Shown here piece after piece: positions 8,188 through 17,022 of a DNA stretch of 64,000 bases (position 1 is its first letter; each line of letters begins with the position of its first letter). Below the pieces are notes generated by a model. That model was not told the origin of the DNA, made no database searches, and saw only the letters and a list, made by a program, of their open reading frames with translations. The position numbers and the translations under genes are program-made. The stretch is from UBA2336 sp964404445 (GTDB taxonomy: Bacteria > Bacteroidota > Bacteroidia > Cytophagales > Cyclobacteriaceae), in assembly GCA_964404445.1 (NCBI GenBank), contig CAYOJW010000004.1, positions 1 to 64,000 of the forward strand, read 5' to 3'.

Positions 8188-8924
8188 TCAATCTCGTCAA
8201 AAAAAGATTTTACTTTTCGGGTAGCTGTTTCCACAACGGCCTGTTGCTCGACTACAAACTCTTCGCCCGACTCTAAGATAATCGGTGCAGGCGATACGGG
8301 AACCGGCTTTTGTTCAACAGGTACAGCGGTAAAATCAGCATTCGGGAAAATACTGCGCTGAATACCTTCTTTCGCTTCGATGGCATATTTGTCCACATCA
8401 AAATTTTTCTGTCCGCTTTTAATGCGCTCTACCCGTTCAATGGTGTCTTGCGAAATGCGTTTCAAATCCTGCAACAAATCATCGCGTGTGCCTTCTAATT
8501 TCTTATAACTGTCGATCATCGCCCGCAGGCGGTCTTCCATTTCCACTAAAGTGTTTTTAGAACGCACTTCGGCTTCTTCAATCACATTGCGGGCTTTTGT
8601 CTTAGCCTCGTTCAACAATGCTTCGGCTTTCAGTTGCGACTCGCGCATACCTAACTCGGCCGCCTGCCGCGCCTGTTCAATAACATTGGCGCCTGTATCT
8701 TCGGCTGTTTTTAATGTTTTGTATAACGAACTTTCAACCTCGCGCAGTTTCAATACTTCGCGCTCGGTAGCTTCTAATTTTATGCGAAGCTCTTTGTTTT
8801 CGTCATACATACGCTCCCACTCCTGCGAAAGTGTTTGCAGAAACGCATTGACTTCGTCCTGGTTGTATCCACGGAAGTTTTTTTCAAACGCCTTCTGGCG
8901 GATTTCTAAAGGTGTAATTTTCAT
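8184..8924 (-). CDS. DivIVA-domain coiled-coil protein
   Basis: A 246-residue protein that opens with the DivIVA signature (FEKNFRGYNQDEVNAFLQTL, residues 13-32). A coiled coil of about 120 residues rich in E, K and A follows, then a variable proline- and glutamate-containing tail. DivIVA proteins bind curved membrane and recruit division or polar partners in Gram-positive bacteria; in Bacteroidota the role is not well established, so a cell-envelope or division scaffold is inference. It is the first gene of a folB pair and follows a hairpin terminator. Confidence 0.85.
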   Translation of the reverse strand: MKITPLEIRQKAFEKNFRGYNQDEVNAFLQTLSQEWERMYDENKELRIKLEATEREVLKLREVESSLYKTLKTAEDTGANVIEQARQAAELGMRESQLKAEALLNEAKTKARNVIEEAEVRSKNTLVEMEDRLRAMIDSYKKLEGTRDDLLQDLKRISQDTIERVERIKSGQKNFDVDKYAIEAKEGIQRSIFPNADFTAVPVEQKPVPVSPAPIILESGEEFVVEQQAVVETATRKVKSFFDEIE

Positions 8925-8946
8925 GGTCTTTACCTTTTAAAAAGTT

Positions 8947-8972
8947 TAAAAAAATGACGCACCCGTGTGCGT
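8947..8972 (-). terminator. Rho-independent terminator after the WD40 gene
   Basis: On the minus strand ACGCAC (8972-8967) and GTGCGT (8962-8957) form a 6-bp stem with a 4-base loop, followed after CA by a run of seven T. It lies between the WD40 gene end and the DivIVA gene start. Confidence 0.7.
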
Positions 8973-8980
8973 GTTAACAG

Positions 8981-9892
8981 TTAAAAAAATAGCTGCCAGG
9001 CCGAAATACTGCGATCGTCACTGGCGCTTAAAAGTTGCGACTCAAACGATGTCCACAAAAGCCTGTTTACCGAAGTGCCGTGCCCGGCATGGCGCGCTTT
9101 GTCGATCACTTTCAACAGCCGTAGCGCCTCGGTGTCCCACACCTTGATGGACTTATCCATGCTACAAGTTACGAAATGTTTCGCATTCGGGCTAAATTCG
9201 AGGTGATTTATTGCATACATGTGCGCAATCACCTCGGCCGCCTGCGTATATCCGGCCTGAACATCCCATACTTTTAGCCGCGCATCGCGCGAACCGCTAA
9301 ACAAATACTGCCCATCGGGCGAGTAGCGGAGCGTAAATACCGAGTTTTGATGTGCCCGGAACGCATACTTCAGCGCAAGGGTATCGACATCAAACACCCT
9401 GATAAAATGGTCGCTGTACCCAACGGCCACCTCGCCCCGGTTAGCGTGTATGGCAATCGTCCGGGCATTTTTTTCTGAATGTTTTTCCTTAGCCATCACC
9501 GAAACCTGTTCTGCATCCACCCGCATGATGCTGCCATCGCCACACGCCACAAACACCAAATTTTTGTACGATTGTATGTCGAAAATGGCAGCGGTTGTAA
9601 TATGTAACGAAGCCGTTTCTTTTTTATTCTCCCAATCCAGAAAATGAATGCCATCGTAATTATGGCCTGCCAACAGCAAGTTGCTTTCGGTATGATAATG
9701 CAGGGCATATACCGAGTTGGGCAATTTTGCAATCAGTTCACCGGCTTCGGGATTTTGCATATCCCAGCGCACCACCATGCCATCGCCAGCACCGCTGAAA
9801 AAAACCGATGGCACACCCGAAGGCTGCAAGGCATATACGCTATCGCGATGCCCTGTAAAAGCGTGTATTTTTACAACGTTAACTTTGTGCAC
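8981..9892 (-). CDS. WD40 repeat protein
   Basis: A 303-residue beta-propeller with about seven WD40 repeats. Clear repeat ends include VFSGSRDARLKVWD-type and CSMDKSIKVWD sequences, and the protein begins with FTGHRDSVYALQ. There is no signal peptide or membrane helix, so it is probably cytosolic. Such propellers act as protein-interaction scaffolds; no partner is evident. The start codon is GTG at 9892, since no ATG precedes the first blade in frame. It is divergent from the phosphopantetheinyl transferase gene by 58 bp. Confidence 0.87.
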   Translation of the reverse strand: MHKVNVVKIHAFTGHRDSVYALQPSGVPSVFFSGAGDGMVVRWDMQNPEAGELIAKLPNSVYALHYHTESNLLLAGHNYDGIHFLDWENKKETASLHITTAAIFDIQSYKNLVFVACGDGSIMRVDAEQVSVMAKEKHSEKNARTIAIHANRGEVAVGYSDHFIRVFDVDTLALKYAFRAHQNSVFTLRYSPDGQYLFSGSRDARLKVWDVQAGYTQAAEVIAHMYAINHLEFSPNAKHFVTCSMDKSIKVWDTEALRLLKVIDKARHAGHGTSVNRLLWTSFESQLLSASDDRSISAWQLFF

Positions 9893-9950
9893 CTTTGTAA
9901 ACGATTTTCGACAGATTTTTACAAAATTGACACATTAACAACGATTATCA

Positions 9951-10577
9951 ATGCCCCTTGTAAAATTAGAACACCCTACCGAACACCGCGCCTGGGGTCT
10001 TTGGCATATTACCGAACCGGAGGCCGAGCTGCTTCCGCACATTGCGCCTTACGAAACAGTGCCCGAACACATTACGCACGAACAAAAGCGGTTAGAGTTT
10101 TGCGTTGGCCGACTGTTAGCGAAAACCCTGCTCGGAAAATTAGCCGTTCCGTTTGAAGGCATTGTTAAAGATGCTTTCGGAAAACCCTTTTTCAGGAACA
10201 ATCCTTTTCAGTTGTCGCTCAGCCATTCGTATCCGTATGTTGCTGCATTAGTTGATAAACATACTTCGGCAGGTATTGATGTGGAACAAATCAAACCGAA
10301 GTTGCTGCGCATTGCCCCGCGTATTTTACATCCCACCGAATTGCTCGATGCCGGACTGCACGAAACAAAACATTGTATTTATTGGTGCGCGAAAGAAACC
10401 TTGGTAAAGGTTTATGGTAAAAAAGACCTGACCTTTGCCGAAAACCTGATTATTACGCCTTTTACGTTGCGCAATGAAGGTTCGATTACCGGCAAGATTA
10501 TTGTAAATGATACCGAAACAACCGTACCCTTACAGTATGAAGTACACGATAATTTTGTAGTTGTTTTAAACAGTTGA
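9951..10577 (+). CDS. 4'-phosphopantetheinyl transferase superfamily protein
   Basis: A 208-residue Sfp-type enzyme that transfers phosphopantetheine from CoA to a carrier-protein serine. Signature elements are SLSHS (89-93), GIDVE (108-112, with metal-binding D110 and E112) and WCAKETLVK (145-153), all in the expected order. Its size fits the Sfp subgroup rather than the short AcpS group. No polyketide or fatty-acid carrier gene lies nearby, so the target carrier is unknown. The next gene starts 4 bp downstream. Confidence 0.88.
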   Translation: MPLVKLEHPTEHRAWGLWHITEPEAELLPHIAPYETVPEHITHEQKRLEFCVGRLLAKTLLGKLAVPFEGIVKDAFGKPFFRNNPFQLSLSHSYPYVAALVDKHTSAGIDVEQIKPKLLRIAPRILHPTELLDAGLHETKHCIYWCAKETLVKVYGKKDLTFAENLIITPFTLRNEGSITGKIIVNDTETTVPLQYEVHDNFVVVLNS

Positions 10578-10581
10578 GGTT

Positions 10582-11154
10582 ATGAAAAGATTTGTGTTTG
10601 CGTTTTTATTTCTGCTGATTACTGCTGCAACATCCGCGCAACGTATTCAGGATTTTACGTTACCGGATGCCGTAACCGGGAAAAATGTTTCATTGACTGA
10701 CTTCGCTGCCGCTCCGGTCGTTATGGTTATTTTCACAAGCAATACCTGCCCGTACGATAATTATTACACAGGCCGCATAAACGATCTCGCCACACAGTTC
10801 AATTCCAAAATTCCTGTGTTGCTAATCAATTCAGGCATTGACGATACCGAATCCCTTGCCCGCATGAAAGATTTTTCCGTGCAAAACAAATTTACTATTC
10901 CCTACTTAGCCGACAAAAATCAACAGGTGTTAACCATGTTCAATCCGCGAAAAAGTCCCGAAGCGTTTTTACTACAAAAAACCAACGGACAGTTTTCCAT
11001 CGTGTATCGCGGTGCAATTGACGACAACCCGCAATCGGCAGGCGAAGCAAAAAATACGTACCTGAAAGATGCCGCCCTGAAACTGTTGGCAGGCGAAAAA
11101 ATTGATGTTACCGACATACGCCCCGTGGGGTGCAGCATCCGGAAGATGAATTGA
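10582..11154 (+). CDS. Exported peroxiredoxin/thioredoxin-like protein (PRX_like1 type)
   Basis: A 190-residue redoxin with an N-terminal signal peptide (about residues 1-19, ending TSA-Q), hence periplasmic. The thioredoxin fold carries a single active-site-like cysteine, C56 in TSNTCPYDNYY, which matches the TxxCPY pattern of AhpC/TSA-like peroxiredoxins rather than a CxxC thioredoxin. A second cysteine, C184, is near the C terminus. Peroxide reduction is inferred. It is probably cotranscribed with the preceding transferase and ends at a strong terminator. Confidence 0.82.
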   Translation: MKRFVFAFLFLLITAATSAQRIQDFTLPDAVTGKNVSLTDFAAAPVVMVIFTSNTCPYDNYYTGRINDLATQFNSKIPVLLINSGIDDTESLARMKDFSVQNKFTIPYLADKNQQVLTMFNPRKSPEAFLLQKTNGQFSIVYRGAIDDNPQSAGEAKNTYLKDAALKLLAGEKIDVTDIRPVGCSIRKMN

Positions 11155-11179
11155 TTGATTTGTTATTTAACGCTTTGAT

Positions 11180-11223
11180 AAAACAAGACCTCTAAAGTAT
11201 TAATGCCTTAGAGGTCTTGTTTT
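11180..11223. terminator. Bidirectional rho-independent terminator
   Basis: AAAACAAGACCTCTAA (11180-11195) and TTAGAGGTCTTGTTTT (11208-11223) form a perfect 16-bp stem with a 12-base loop. T-rich tracts arise on both strands, as fits its place between convergent genes. Confidence 0.9.
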
Positions 11224-11250
11224 GTTATTGATCAAAAATAGAAATTTGTT

Positions 11251-11787
11251 CTACAAAGCCATGTTGCAAGTACCTATCTCGCCTTTAAAAGAAACTTCAT
11301 AGGTGCTGCCATCCCCCTCAGCACTGAACGTAATGGTGTAGGTATTACCCGATTTGGAAACCGATATGTTTACACCCTCATTTATTCCATCAATATAATC
11401 CCAATCGCCATCGGTTACGGAATAGTAATATAAAGAAGCATCACTAACAGCTCCACCGGGTATCGTACTGTTGTTGCCTTCGCTTTGGAAATAGACATAA
11501 ACCAATTTGCCCGTTCCGGAAAAATTACTGCCATTTTCTAAAAGACTAAGGCCTTCGGTAGCGATATACAGAGTGTGCGCTGTTGTTTCTTGGGCTGCAA
11601 CAACCGCTGTTTTAGCGAGGCTTGCATCCCATGATTGGTGAAACGCCCCACTGATGGTGTGTGATGTGCCGTTTATTTTCAGGGTGTTGGCGGGCTTTTT
11701 GTCGTCATCGTTGTCACACGAAAACATAAAAACGGATAGTAGGGCGAAGGCCAGAAGCGTAATACGTGATGTGTTAGTGTTTTTCAT
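11251..11787 (-). CDS. Hypothetical lipoprotein, beta-rich
   Basis: A 178-residue secreted lipoprotein: the signal sequence ends in VFMFSC with lipidation cysteine C24, followed by the acidic DNDDD stretch. The mature part has alternating hydrophobic and polar strands, many Ser/Thr/Tyr residues and no catalytic motif, which suggests a small beta-sandwich on the outer membrane. It ends at the shared terminator. I do not recognise a named family. The nearest upstream gene on this strand, DinB, is 75 bp away. Confidence 0.65.
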   Translation of the reverse strand: MKNTNTSRITLLAFALLSVFMFSCDNDDDKKPANTLKINGTSHTISGAFHQSWDASLAKTAVVAAQETTAHTLYIATEGLSLLENGSNFSGTGKLVYVYFQSEGNNSTIPGGAVSDASLYYYSVTDGDWDYIDGINEGVNISVSKSGNTYTITFSAEGDGSTYEVSFKGEIGTCNMAL

Positions 11788-11862
11788 TATTGAGTTTAGT
11801 TTGTGTTTTTATCGCGCAAATATAACACATACAAAAGAATACCGCTAATTGGCTTGTAATTG

Positions 11863-12438
11863 TCAAAGACCAACCTCCCGCTTACTTGCATGATTCGTAT
11901 TTGACAACAATACATCATTCGCCTGTTTAATGTGCCGCACCTGGTGATAAATCATAAACCTGAACGTATCACCCAACCGCAACCGGATAAGGTTGGTAAT
12001 ACTGATGCTTGTTTTTACACGGCTTAGATCAACCGTGCGCGACTCGTTCAACAACTCAAGCAATTTGGTTTGCTGGCGGATAAACGTTTCCAACACCGAC
12101 TTGTCCAACGCGCGGTTTATCGGGTTCATGTTTTTAAACGTTTTCATTTTATTCAGCTTTGCTTTCGGCAACATACTTTGTGCAAAATAATTGCCTAACC
12201 AACCGCTGTGAAATTCAGCATTGGGCTGCGGCTTGCCCGCCCGTATTCTGTTTTCGATTTCGGGTAAATAAAAATTTCCGTACAGGTTTAAATGCTCCAG
12301 GCATTCAAGCGCACTCCAGCTTGCCGGATGCTGGCGATAATTTAGTTCTGCATCCGTGCGGATTAGCAACGTTTCTGCAAACTGCCGGTGTTGTGTGACT
12401 AACATTGTAAGTTCGGTGAGCAATGCCTCGGTTTTCAT
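11863..12438 (-). CDS. DinB-family protein
   Basis: A 191-residue protein of the DinB/DfrA four-helix-bundle fold. The N-terminal helix with PASWSALECLEHLNLYGNFY and the late HQVRHIKQ segment give the histidine set expected for a metal-binding DinB_2 member. These proteins are often thiol-dependent S-transferases (bacillithiol, mycothiol) or stress proteins; the specific reaction is not shown here. It lies 54 bp downstream of the Crp-type regulator on the same strand and could be its target. Confidence 0.8.
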   Translation of the reverse strand: MKTEALLTELTMLVTQHRQFAETLLIRTDAELNYRQHPASWSALECLEHLNLYGNFYLPEIENRIRAGKPQPNAEFHSGWLGNYFAQSMLPKAKLNKMKTFKNMNPINRALDKSVLETFIRQQTKLLELLNESRTVDLSRVKTSISITNLIRLRLGDTFRFMIYHQVRHIKQANDVLLSNTNHASKREVGL

Positions 12439-12492
12439 TTCCGTTTTTTCTGCAAAGATTGAGCGTATTGCCGAACAAAACCTTGATCAAGA

Positions 12493-13026
12493 TCAAGACT
12501 TTTTAACTCTCGACAGCGTTTCGGGTGTCATGCGCAAATAGTTGGCAATATGTTTTTTGGGAATTTGCTGAAACAACTGCGGACTGCGTTTCAGCACACG
12601 TTTATAGCGTTCGGCTGGCGAGTTAGTGAGCAAATCTTTCTCGCGCTCCATTTGTTGCAACACAAGGTCTTCCAGTATAGCGTTCCACCATTTTAAATTT
12701 GTTTCGCTGGCATGAATAAACTTTTCCACATCGGCTTTGCGTGCCATGTGCAGGGTTGATTTTTTGATAGCCTGAATAAAAAAATCAGATGGTCGGTCTG
12801 TCAAAAACGAATCTAACGCAACAATCATGTTGCCCGGATACCCAAACCTGACGATGCGCTCCTCCTCACCATCAAGCACAAAAATCCGCAAGCTCCCCTT
12901 CTCGATAAAATACACGTTGGTGTCGGTTGTTTTACCGGTTTTTAAAAACTCGTTGCGCTCAATGGTTATTGTTTTCTTAAACAAGGTGCTATCGAATAAC
13001 GAATGGGTAAGGGGTGTGGGGTTCAT
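12493..13026 (-). CDS. Crp/Fnr-family transcriptional regulator
   Basis: A 177-residue protein with an N-terminal cyclic-nucleotide-binding-like beta barrel (about residues 15-110, including IERNEFLKTGKTTDTNVYFIEKG-type strands) and a C-terminal helix region with HIANYLRMTPETLSRVKK, a winged-helix recognition element. It is short for the family, and the effector-contact residues of Crp are not obvious, so its signal is unknown. It is typical of Bacteroidota Crp-like regulators that control adjacent genes. Confidence 0.83.
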   Translation of the reverse strand: MNPTPLTHSLFDSTLFKKTITIERNEFLKTGKTTDTNVYFIEKGSLRIFVLDGEEERIVRFGYPGNMIVALDSFLTDRPSDFFIQAIKKSTLHMARKADVEKFIHASETNLKWWNAILEDLVLQQMEREKDLLTNSPAERYKRVLKRSPQLFQQIPKKHIANYLRMTPETLSRVKKS

Positions 13027-13081
13027 GGAAAAAAACTGACCTGTTTGTGTTTAATGATCGTTGACCATCTATATTTTATTA

Positions 13082-13846
13082 TTACCCGAAATCTTCCCTT
13101 ATTTCTTCAAAGGATATAATCTTTGTGATTAGCTCGTTTTTCTGTGCATCGCTTATTTCTGCCATCTCATTAATAGTCTTTGCAATGACCTGAATATCTC
13201 TCTTGCTTTTAATAACAATGAATTTTACATCTTTTACTTCAAAATTTATAATTTTCGTTTTTAACTCTGTATTTAGTTCTTTTATTTTCTTTTTATTTCT
13301 CTTAGTAACTGCTGAAAAAACTGCTCGCTCTTCTAACAAAGGCGAGTATCTCCATTCCCGCTCATTATAGAAAACAATTTTCTCTTTAATTTTCTTCCCT
13401 CTCTGCCAATTGCCAGAGTAGGGCTTAATGTACTTGAAAGAGTCTATCATCTCCTGTCTAATCTTGTCCATTGATTCATCATCTTTTGTTCTTTTACGAA
13501 AACCCTTAACGGCTTTAATTAACCGATACACCCTTTTAGTTTGTTGTGATTCTTTATGCACATACATTACTGGCGAAACCCCGTTGCGAATTCCCCATTC
13601 TTTCGTAAGGCCGATTCCAAACTCTCCGAAATCTTTCCGGTGAACAGAATCGTTTGTTAATTGCATAATGGTTAAGTCGCAAAAACTTATCATTGGGATA
13701 TACGTGAAACGATATTTGCTTCTTGAGGGGAGTATATTCTCAAAATGCTCATCGGAATACTGACAATAAAAGCCCCTGGAAGATAAAATCCCTTTCAGCC
13801 CTTTTATGCTTGTAAAATGGAATAAGGTATTTGCGCTAACAGCCAT
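13082..13846 (-). CDS. AbiGi-like abortive-infection protein
   Basis: A 254-residue protein resembling AbiGi, the antitoxin partner in the lactococcal AbiG phage-abortive system. Shared features are FHFTSIKGLKGILSSRGF near the start, IPMISFCDLTIMQLTND in the middle, EFGIGLTKEWGIRNGVSPVMY, and the late YNEREWRY motif. There is no signal peptide or membrane helix. The classical AbiGii nucleotidyltransferase partner is missing. Its ATG immediately follows the stop of the DUF2188/CFI-box gene, so the two are coupled. The DNA is AT-rich relative to the flanks, suggesting horizontal acquisition. Function in defence is inferred from family resemblance. Confidence 0.75.
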   Translation of the reverse strand: MAVSANTLFHFTSIKGLKGILSSRGFYCQYSDEHFENILPSRSKYRFTYIPMISFCDLTIMQLTNDSVHRKDFGEFGIGLTKEWGIRNGVSPVMYVHKESQQTKRVYRLIKAVKGFRKRTKDDESMDKIRQEMIDSFKYIKPYSGNWQRGKKIKEKIVFYNEREWRYSPLLEERAVFSAVTKRNKKKIKELNTELKTKIINFEVKDVKFIVIKSKRDIQVIAKTINEMAEISDAQKNELITKIISFEEIREDFG

Positions 13847-14377
13847 CTATCCTTTATTGAATTTGTGATAAAGATTAGCCACTGTGGATTTGTATATATT
13901 GGTAGCCTTTTCAAAATCCTGATGTTCTATTGCGCTACACGCTGATTTTATTTGAAGAAATATATCTGCAAAAATTATTTTCTTTTCATTATCTGCTTCA
14001 AGTGACTTTACAATCGCAGGAGCTACTTCATAATATTTATTCACCATTTGTTTGCCTTGGTCTGACTTCAAAAGATAAGTATCCCTGAAATGGCGAAGTG
14101 TTTGCAACTCGTAACAATCATCTTTCAACCCGTAATACTTTACACAAGCAGTTGTAATAAAACAGTTGCTTTCTTCCTCACGGTTTCTTGGGTTAATAAC
14201 GGCTTTAATTCCACCGGTTGGATAATAAACAGTAATGGTTATACTTTTATTCAATGCAACATCTCTTGCATACAAGTATGCCTCTCTTTGAGTGGCAAAA
14301 TATCTTCCCTTGCTTGCCCCGTCTCTTTTGGCAAGCCATTTACCACCAGTTTTGTAAACCCTTATTGTGTTTGCCAT
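13847..14377 (-). CDS. DUF2188 plus CFI-box C-terminal domain protein
   Basis: A 176-residue two-part protein. Residues 4-42 resemble DUF2188 (KWLAKRDGASKGRYFATQ followed by REAYLYARDVA). From C72 it has a CFI-box domain: CFITTAC, LRHFRD at 94-99, and YY at 115-116 followed by APAIV. CFI-box domains sit at the C terminus of varied bacterial proteins and have no firm function. It is the first gene of a coupled pair with the AbiGi-like gene (0 bp gap). A 6+6-bp palindrome (GAATAT, AC, ATATTC) at 14417-14430 lies upstream and could be an operator. Confidence 0.68.
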   Translation of the reverse strand: MANTIRVYKTGGKWLAKRDGASKGRYFATQREAYLYARDVALNKSITITVYYPTGGIKAVINPRNREEESNCFITTACVKYYGLKDDCYELQTLRHFRDTYLLKSDQGKQMVNKYYEVAPAIVKSLEADNEKKIIFADIFLQIKSACSAIEHQDFEKATNIYKSTVANLYHKFNKG

Positions 14378-14416
14378 TACTTTAAGTTTTTATTCCTTAC
14401 TGTACCACTAACTCCC

Positions 14417-14430
14417 GAATATACATATTC
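14417..14430. promoter_or_regulatory. Small palindrome upstream of the AbiGi/CFI-box pair
   Basis: GAATAT and ATATTC form a perfect 6-bp dyad around AC, 40 bp before the first gene of the pair. It is a plausible operator, but no TAnnTTTG box is seen beside it. Confidence 0.25.
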
Positions 14431-14467
14431 CCTCTTACACGAACATTAGAAAGGTTTGTCTATGAAA

Positions 14468-15334
14468 TCAAACTCCCAAATCCGAGCCATCAGCAATGAT
14501 GAGAAAGAGTTCTTTCACTTCTTCAGCTTTGGCGTGTTCGCCCATTTTATCGAACGACATGATGAGGTTGCGGAATACCCTGCGGATGATCTCTAAATTA
14601 GCACACGGCTCGAAAAACGAGTTTTGCGGTGTTAACCGCAGTTCGTGAATGTAGTTCTCAATATCCTGACGGGTAAAAATCAAACCCTTGTTAAAAGCAT
14701 TAATGTAAAACCGGTTTTGCGGATCGTTGTAGGTAACAATAAACAGGTTGGGAAGGTTAACACCCTCGATAGGCATTTTCAATTTTTGTGCCACAAGCAT
14801 ATAAATAATGCACAACGTAATAGGGTTGCCTTTGCGGGTTTCGAGCACTATGTTGATCATGGAGTTGCCGGGCGAATGAAAATTTTTAGTGTTGGCGCCA
14901 AATTTCAGTTTGTTAAACAACACGCTGTTGAGGATTTTTACCTGATCGTACGGGTGCAGGTCGGGCTTAAATTCAAGCCAGGTATCGTAATAAATCTGTT
15001 CGAGTTCCTGTTTAAGTTTCGTCAGTTCCAGGTCGGGGTACTGGTACGTGGCCACCAACCACAAGCCGGTTAACAAATCCTGGTCGGCACTTTCGTACCA
15101 TTCACGGATGCGGCCTTTCAGCAGTTCATACTGTAAATCATGGATAAGTTCTTCAATTCTGCGCTGCACATTGGGGTTAAAATTGTTTTCCCATTCATGC
15201 TCCAGAAACGGGATAATTTCTTTACCCAGCGAACGGATTTTATCAACGATTTGCGAAACGATGTCATCGTCCTGATCGTCTAATAACGATACCAATGCTT
15301 TTAACTCACGATCGTTTAATTTATGCTCACTCAT
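14468..15334 (-). CDS. SirB1-type transglutaminase-like/TPR protein
   Basis: A 288-residue protein of the SirB1 (Transglut_core2) family. The N-terminal part is a helical repeat region. Then comes the signature HSPGNSMINIVLETRKGNPITLCIIYMLVAQKLKMPIEG (in part around residues 150-190), and the C-terminal helices include MGEHAKAEEVKELF. In other bacteria members lie near prmC/hemK, but not here. The biochemical role is unclear. It is 27 bp upstream-to-downstream from the carboxylase gene, so it may be the first gene before an unrelated AT-rich pair. Confidence 0.83.
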   Translation of the reverse strand: MSEHKLNDRELKALVSLLDDQDDDIVSQIVDKIRSLGKEIIPFLEHEWENNFNPNVQRRIEELIHDLQYELLKGRIREWYESADQDLLTGLWLVATYQYPDLELTKLKQELEQIYYDTWLEFKPDLHPYDQVKILNSVLFNKLKFGANTKNFHSPGNSMINIVLETRKGNPITLCIIYMLVAQKLKMPIEGVNLPNLFIVTYNDPQNRFYINAFNKGLIFTRQDIENYIHELRLTPQNSFFEPCANLEIIRRVFRNLIMSFDKMGEHAKAEEVKELFLIIADGSDLGV

Positions 15335-15360
15335 TCGCTACCTTATTCCCTCAAAAATAA

Positions 15361-17022
15361 TCAAGTCTGGATAACTCCCACATTAAATTTATCGACAGGC
15401 GCGTGATTGGCCGCTTCAATGCCCATCGAAATTACCGTGCGGGTATAGAGCGGATCGATTACACCATCAACCCACAAGCGCGAGGCGGCATAGTACGGAC
15501 TCAGTTGCTCGTTATATCGGTCGGTGATGTCTTTCAGCAAGGCGTTCTCTTCTTCACGGGTAATGGTTTTGCCCTGTGCTTTCAACGAAGCCACACGGAT
15601 CTGCAACAGCGTTTTGGCAGCCGATGCCCCGCTCATCACAGCAATTTGTGCCGATGGCCACGCATAAATCAACCGGGGATCGTACGCTTTACCACACATG
15701 GCATAATTGCCAGCCCCGTACGAGTTGCCAATCATAAACGTAAACTTGGGCACGGTAGAATTGGCCATGGCATTCACCATTTTGGCTCCGTCTTTAATGA
15801 TGCCACCATGCTCGGCTTTACTGCCTACCATAAAGCCGCTTACATCTTGTAAGAACACCAACGGAATTTTTCGCTGGTTGCAGTTCATGATAAACCGCGC
15901 AGCTTTGTCGGCCGAGTCGGAATAGATAACGCCACCCATCTGCATTTCGCCTTTTTTGCTTTTCACCACTTTGCGTTGGTTGGCTACAATGCCCACCGCC
16001 CAGCCATCGATGCGGGCTGTACCGCAGATCAGGGTTTTTCCATAAAGCGGTTTGTATTCATCAAAGGCAGAGTTATCGACTAATCGTTTAATGATTTCGA
16101 GTGTATCGTACGGCTTGGCGCGATCGGCAGGCAGTAATCCGTAAATTTCTTTCGGATCTTCTTGTGGTGCTGCGGGTGTTGTGCGGTCGAACGCGGCTTT
16201 TTCGGAATGCCCTATTTTATCAAACAACGAACGGATGTAATCCAGGCATGCTTCATCATTCGGAAATTTGTTATCGGTAACACCCGATATTTCGCAATGC
16301 GTTGTAGCACCACCTAAAGTTTCGTTGTCGATGTCTTCACCGATGGCAGCTTTTACCAGGTATGATCCGGCTAAAAAAATAGAACCGGTTTTATCAACGA
16401 TCATCGCCTCGTCTGACATGATGGGCAAATACGCACCACCGGCTACGCAACTTCCCATGATGGCGGCAATCTGCACAATACCCATAGCCGACATTTTTGC
16501 GTTGTTCCGGAACTGACGGCCAAAGTGTTCTTTGTCGGGAAAAATTTCATCCTGCATAGGCAGAAACACACCGGCACTATCTACTAAATAAACAACAGGC
16601 AACCGGTTTTCGATAGCAATCTCTTGCGCGCGCAGGTTTTTTTTCGCGGTGATGGGAAACCACGCCCCGGCTTTTACAGTGGCATCGTTCGCCACCACAA
16701 CACACTGCCGTCCGTGAATGTACCCGATACCTGTAACCACACCGCCCGAAGGGCATCCGCCTACTTCGGCATACATGCCATCACCGGCAAACAATCCGAT
16801 TTCTAAAAACTCCGACTGCTTATCCAACAAATACGCAATGCGCTCGCGTGCTGTAAGCTTTCCTTTCTGATGTTGCTCGCTTATTTTCTTTTCGCCTCCG
16901 CCCAGCTTTGTCTTTTTTTCTTTTGTACGGAGCAACGAAACCGATTGCTTGTTCTGATCTTCGTTTTTATTGAATTCCAAATCCTTATCTGACATGGCAG
17001 TTGGGGTTGGTTTGATGAGCAT
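15361..17022 (-). CDS. Acyl-CoA carboxylase carboxyltransferase subunit, methylcrotonyl-CoA type
   Basis: A 553-residue biotin-dependent carboxyltransferase beta subunit with N- and C-terminal crotonase-like halves. Motifs such as SAGVFLPMQDEIFPDKEHFGRQF (split across the window 150-170), GSIFLAGSYLVKAAIGED and GGATTHCEISGVTD favour 3-methylcrotonyl-CoA carboxylase (leucine breakdown) over propionyl-CoA carboxylase. The biotin-carboxylase partner is not in this window. The start at 17022 shares a base with the MCE gene's stop (TAATG), supporting coupling; ATG 16995 is an alternative. Confidence 0.85.
   Translation of the reverse strand: MLIKPTPTAMSDKDLEFNKNEDQNKQSVSLLRTKEKKTKLGGGEKKISEQHQKGKLTARERIAYLLDKQSEFLEIGLFAGDGMYAEVGGCPSGGVVTGIGYIHGRQCVVVANDATVKAGAWFPITAKKNLRAQEIAIENRLPVVYLVDSAGVFLPMQDEIFPDKEHFGRQFRNNAKMSAMGIVQIAAIMGSCVAGGAYLPIMSDEAMIVDKTGSIFLAGSYLVKAAIGEDIDNETLGGATTHCEISGVTDNKFPNDEACLDYIRSLFDKIGHSEKAAFDRTTPAAPQEDPKEIYGLLPADRAKPYDTLEIIKRLVDNSAFDEYKPLYGKTLICGTARIDGWAVGIVANQRKVVKSKKGEMQMGGVIYSDSADKAARFIMNCNQRKIPLVFLQDVSGFMVGSKAEHGGIIKDGAKMVNAMANSTVPKFTFMIGNSYGAGNYAMCGKAYDPRLIYAWPSAQIAVMSGASAAKTLLQIRVASLKAQGKTITREEENALLKDITDRYNEQLSPYYAASRLWVDGVIDPLYTRTVISMGIEAANHAPVDKFNVGVIQT

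Noticed and set aside
9644..10156. A plus-strand frame over the WD40 gene end and the transferase start
   Set aside because: It overlaps two well-supported genes and reads as their antisense and out-of-frame sequence.
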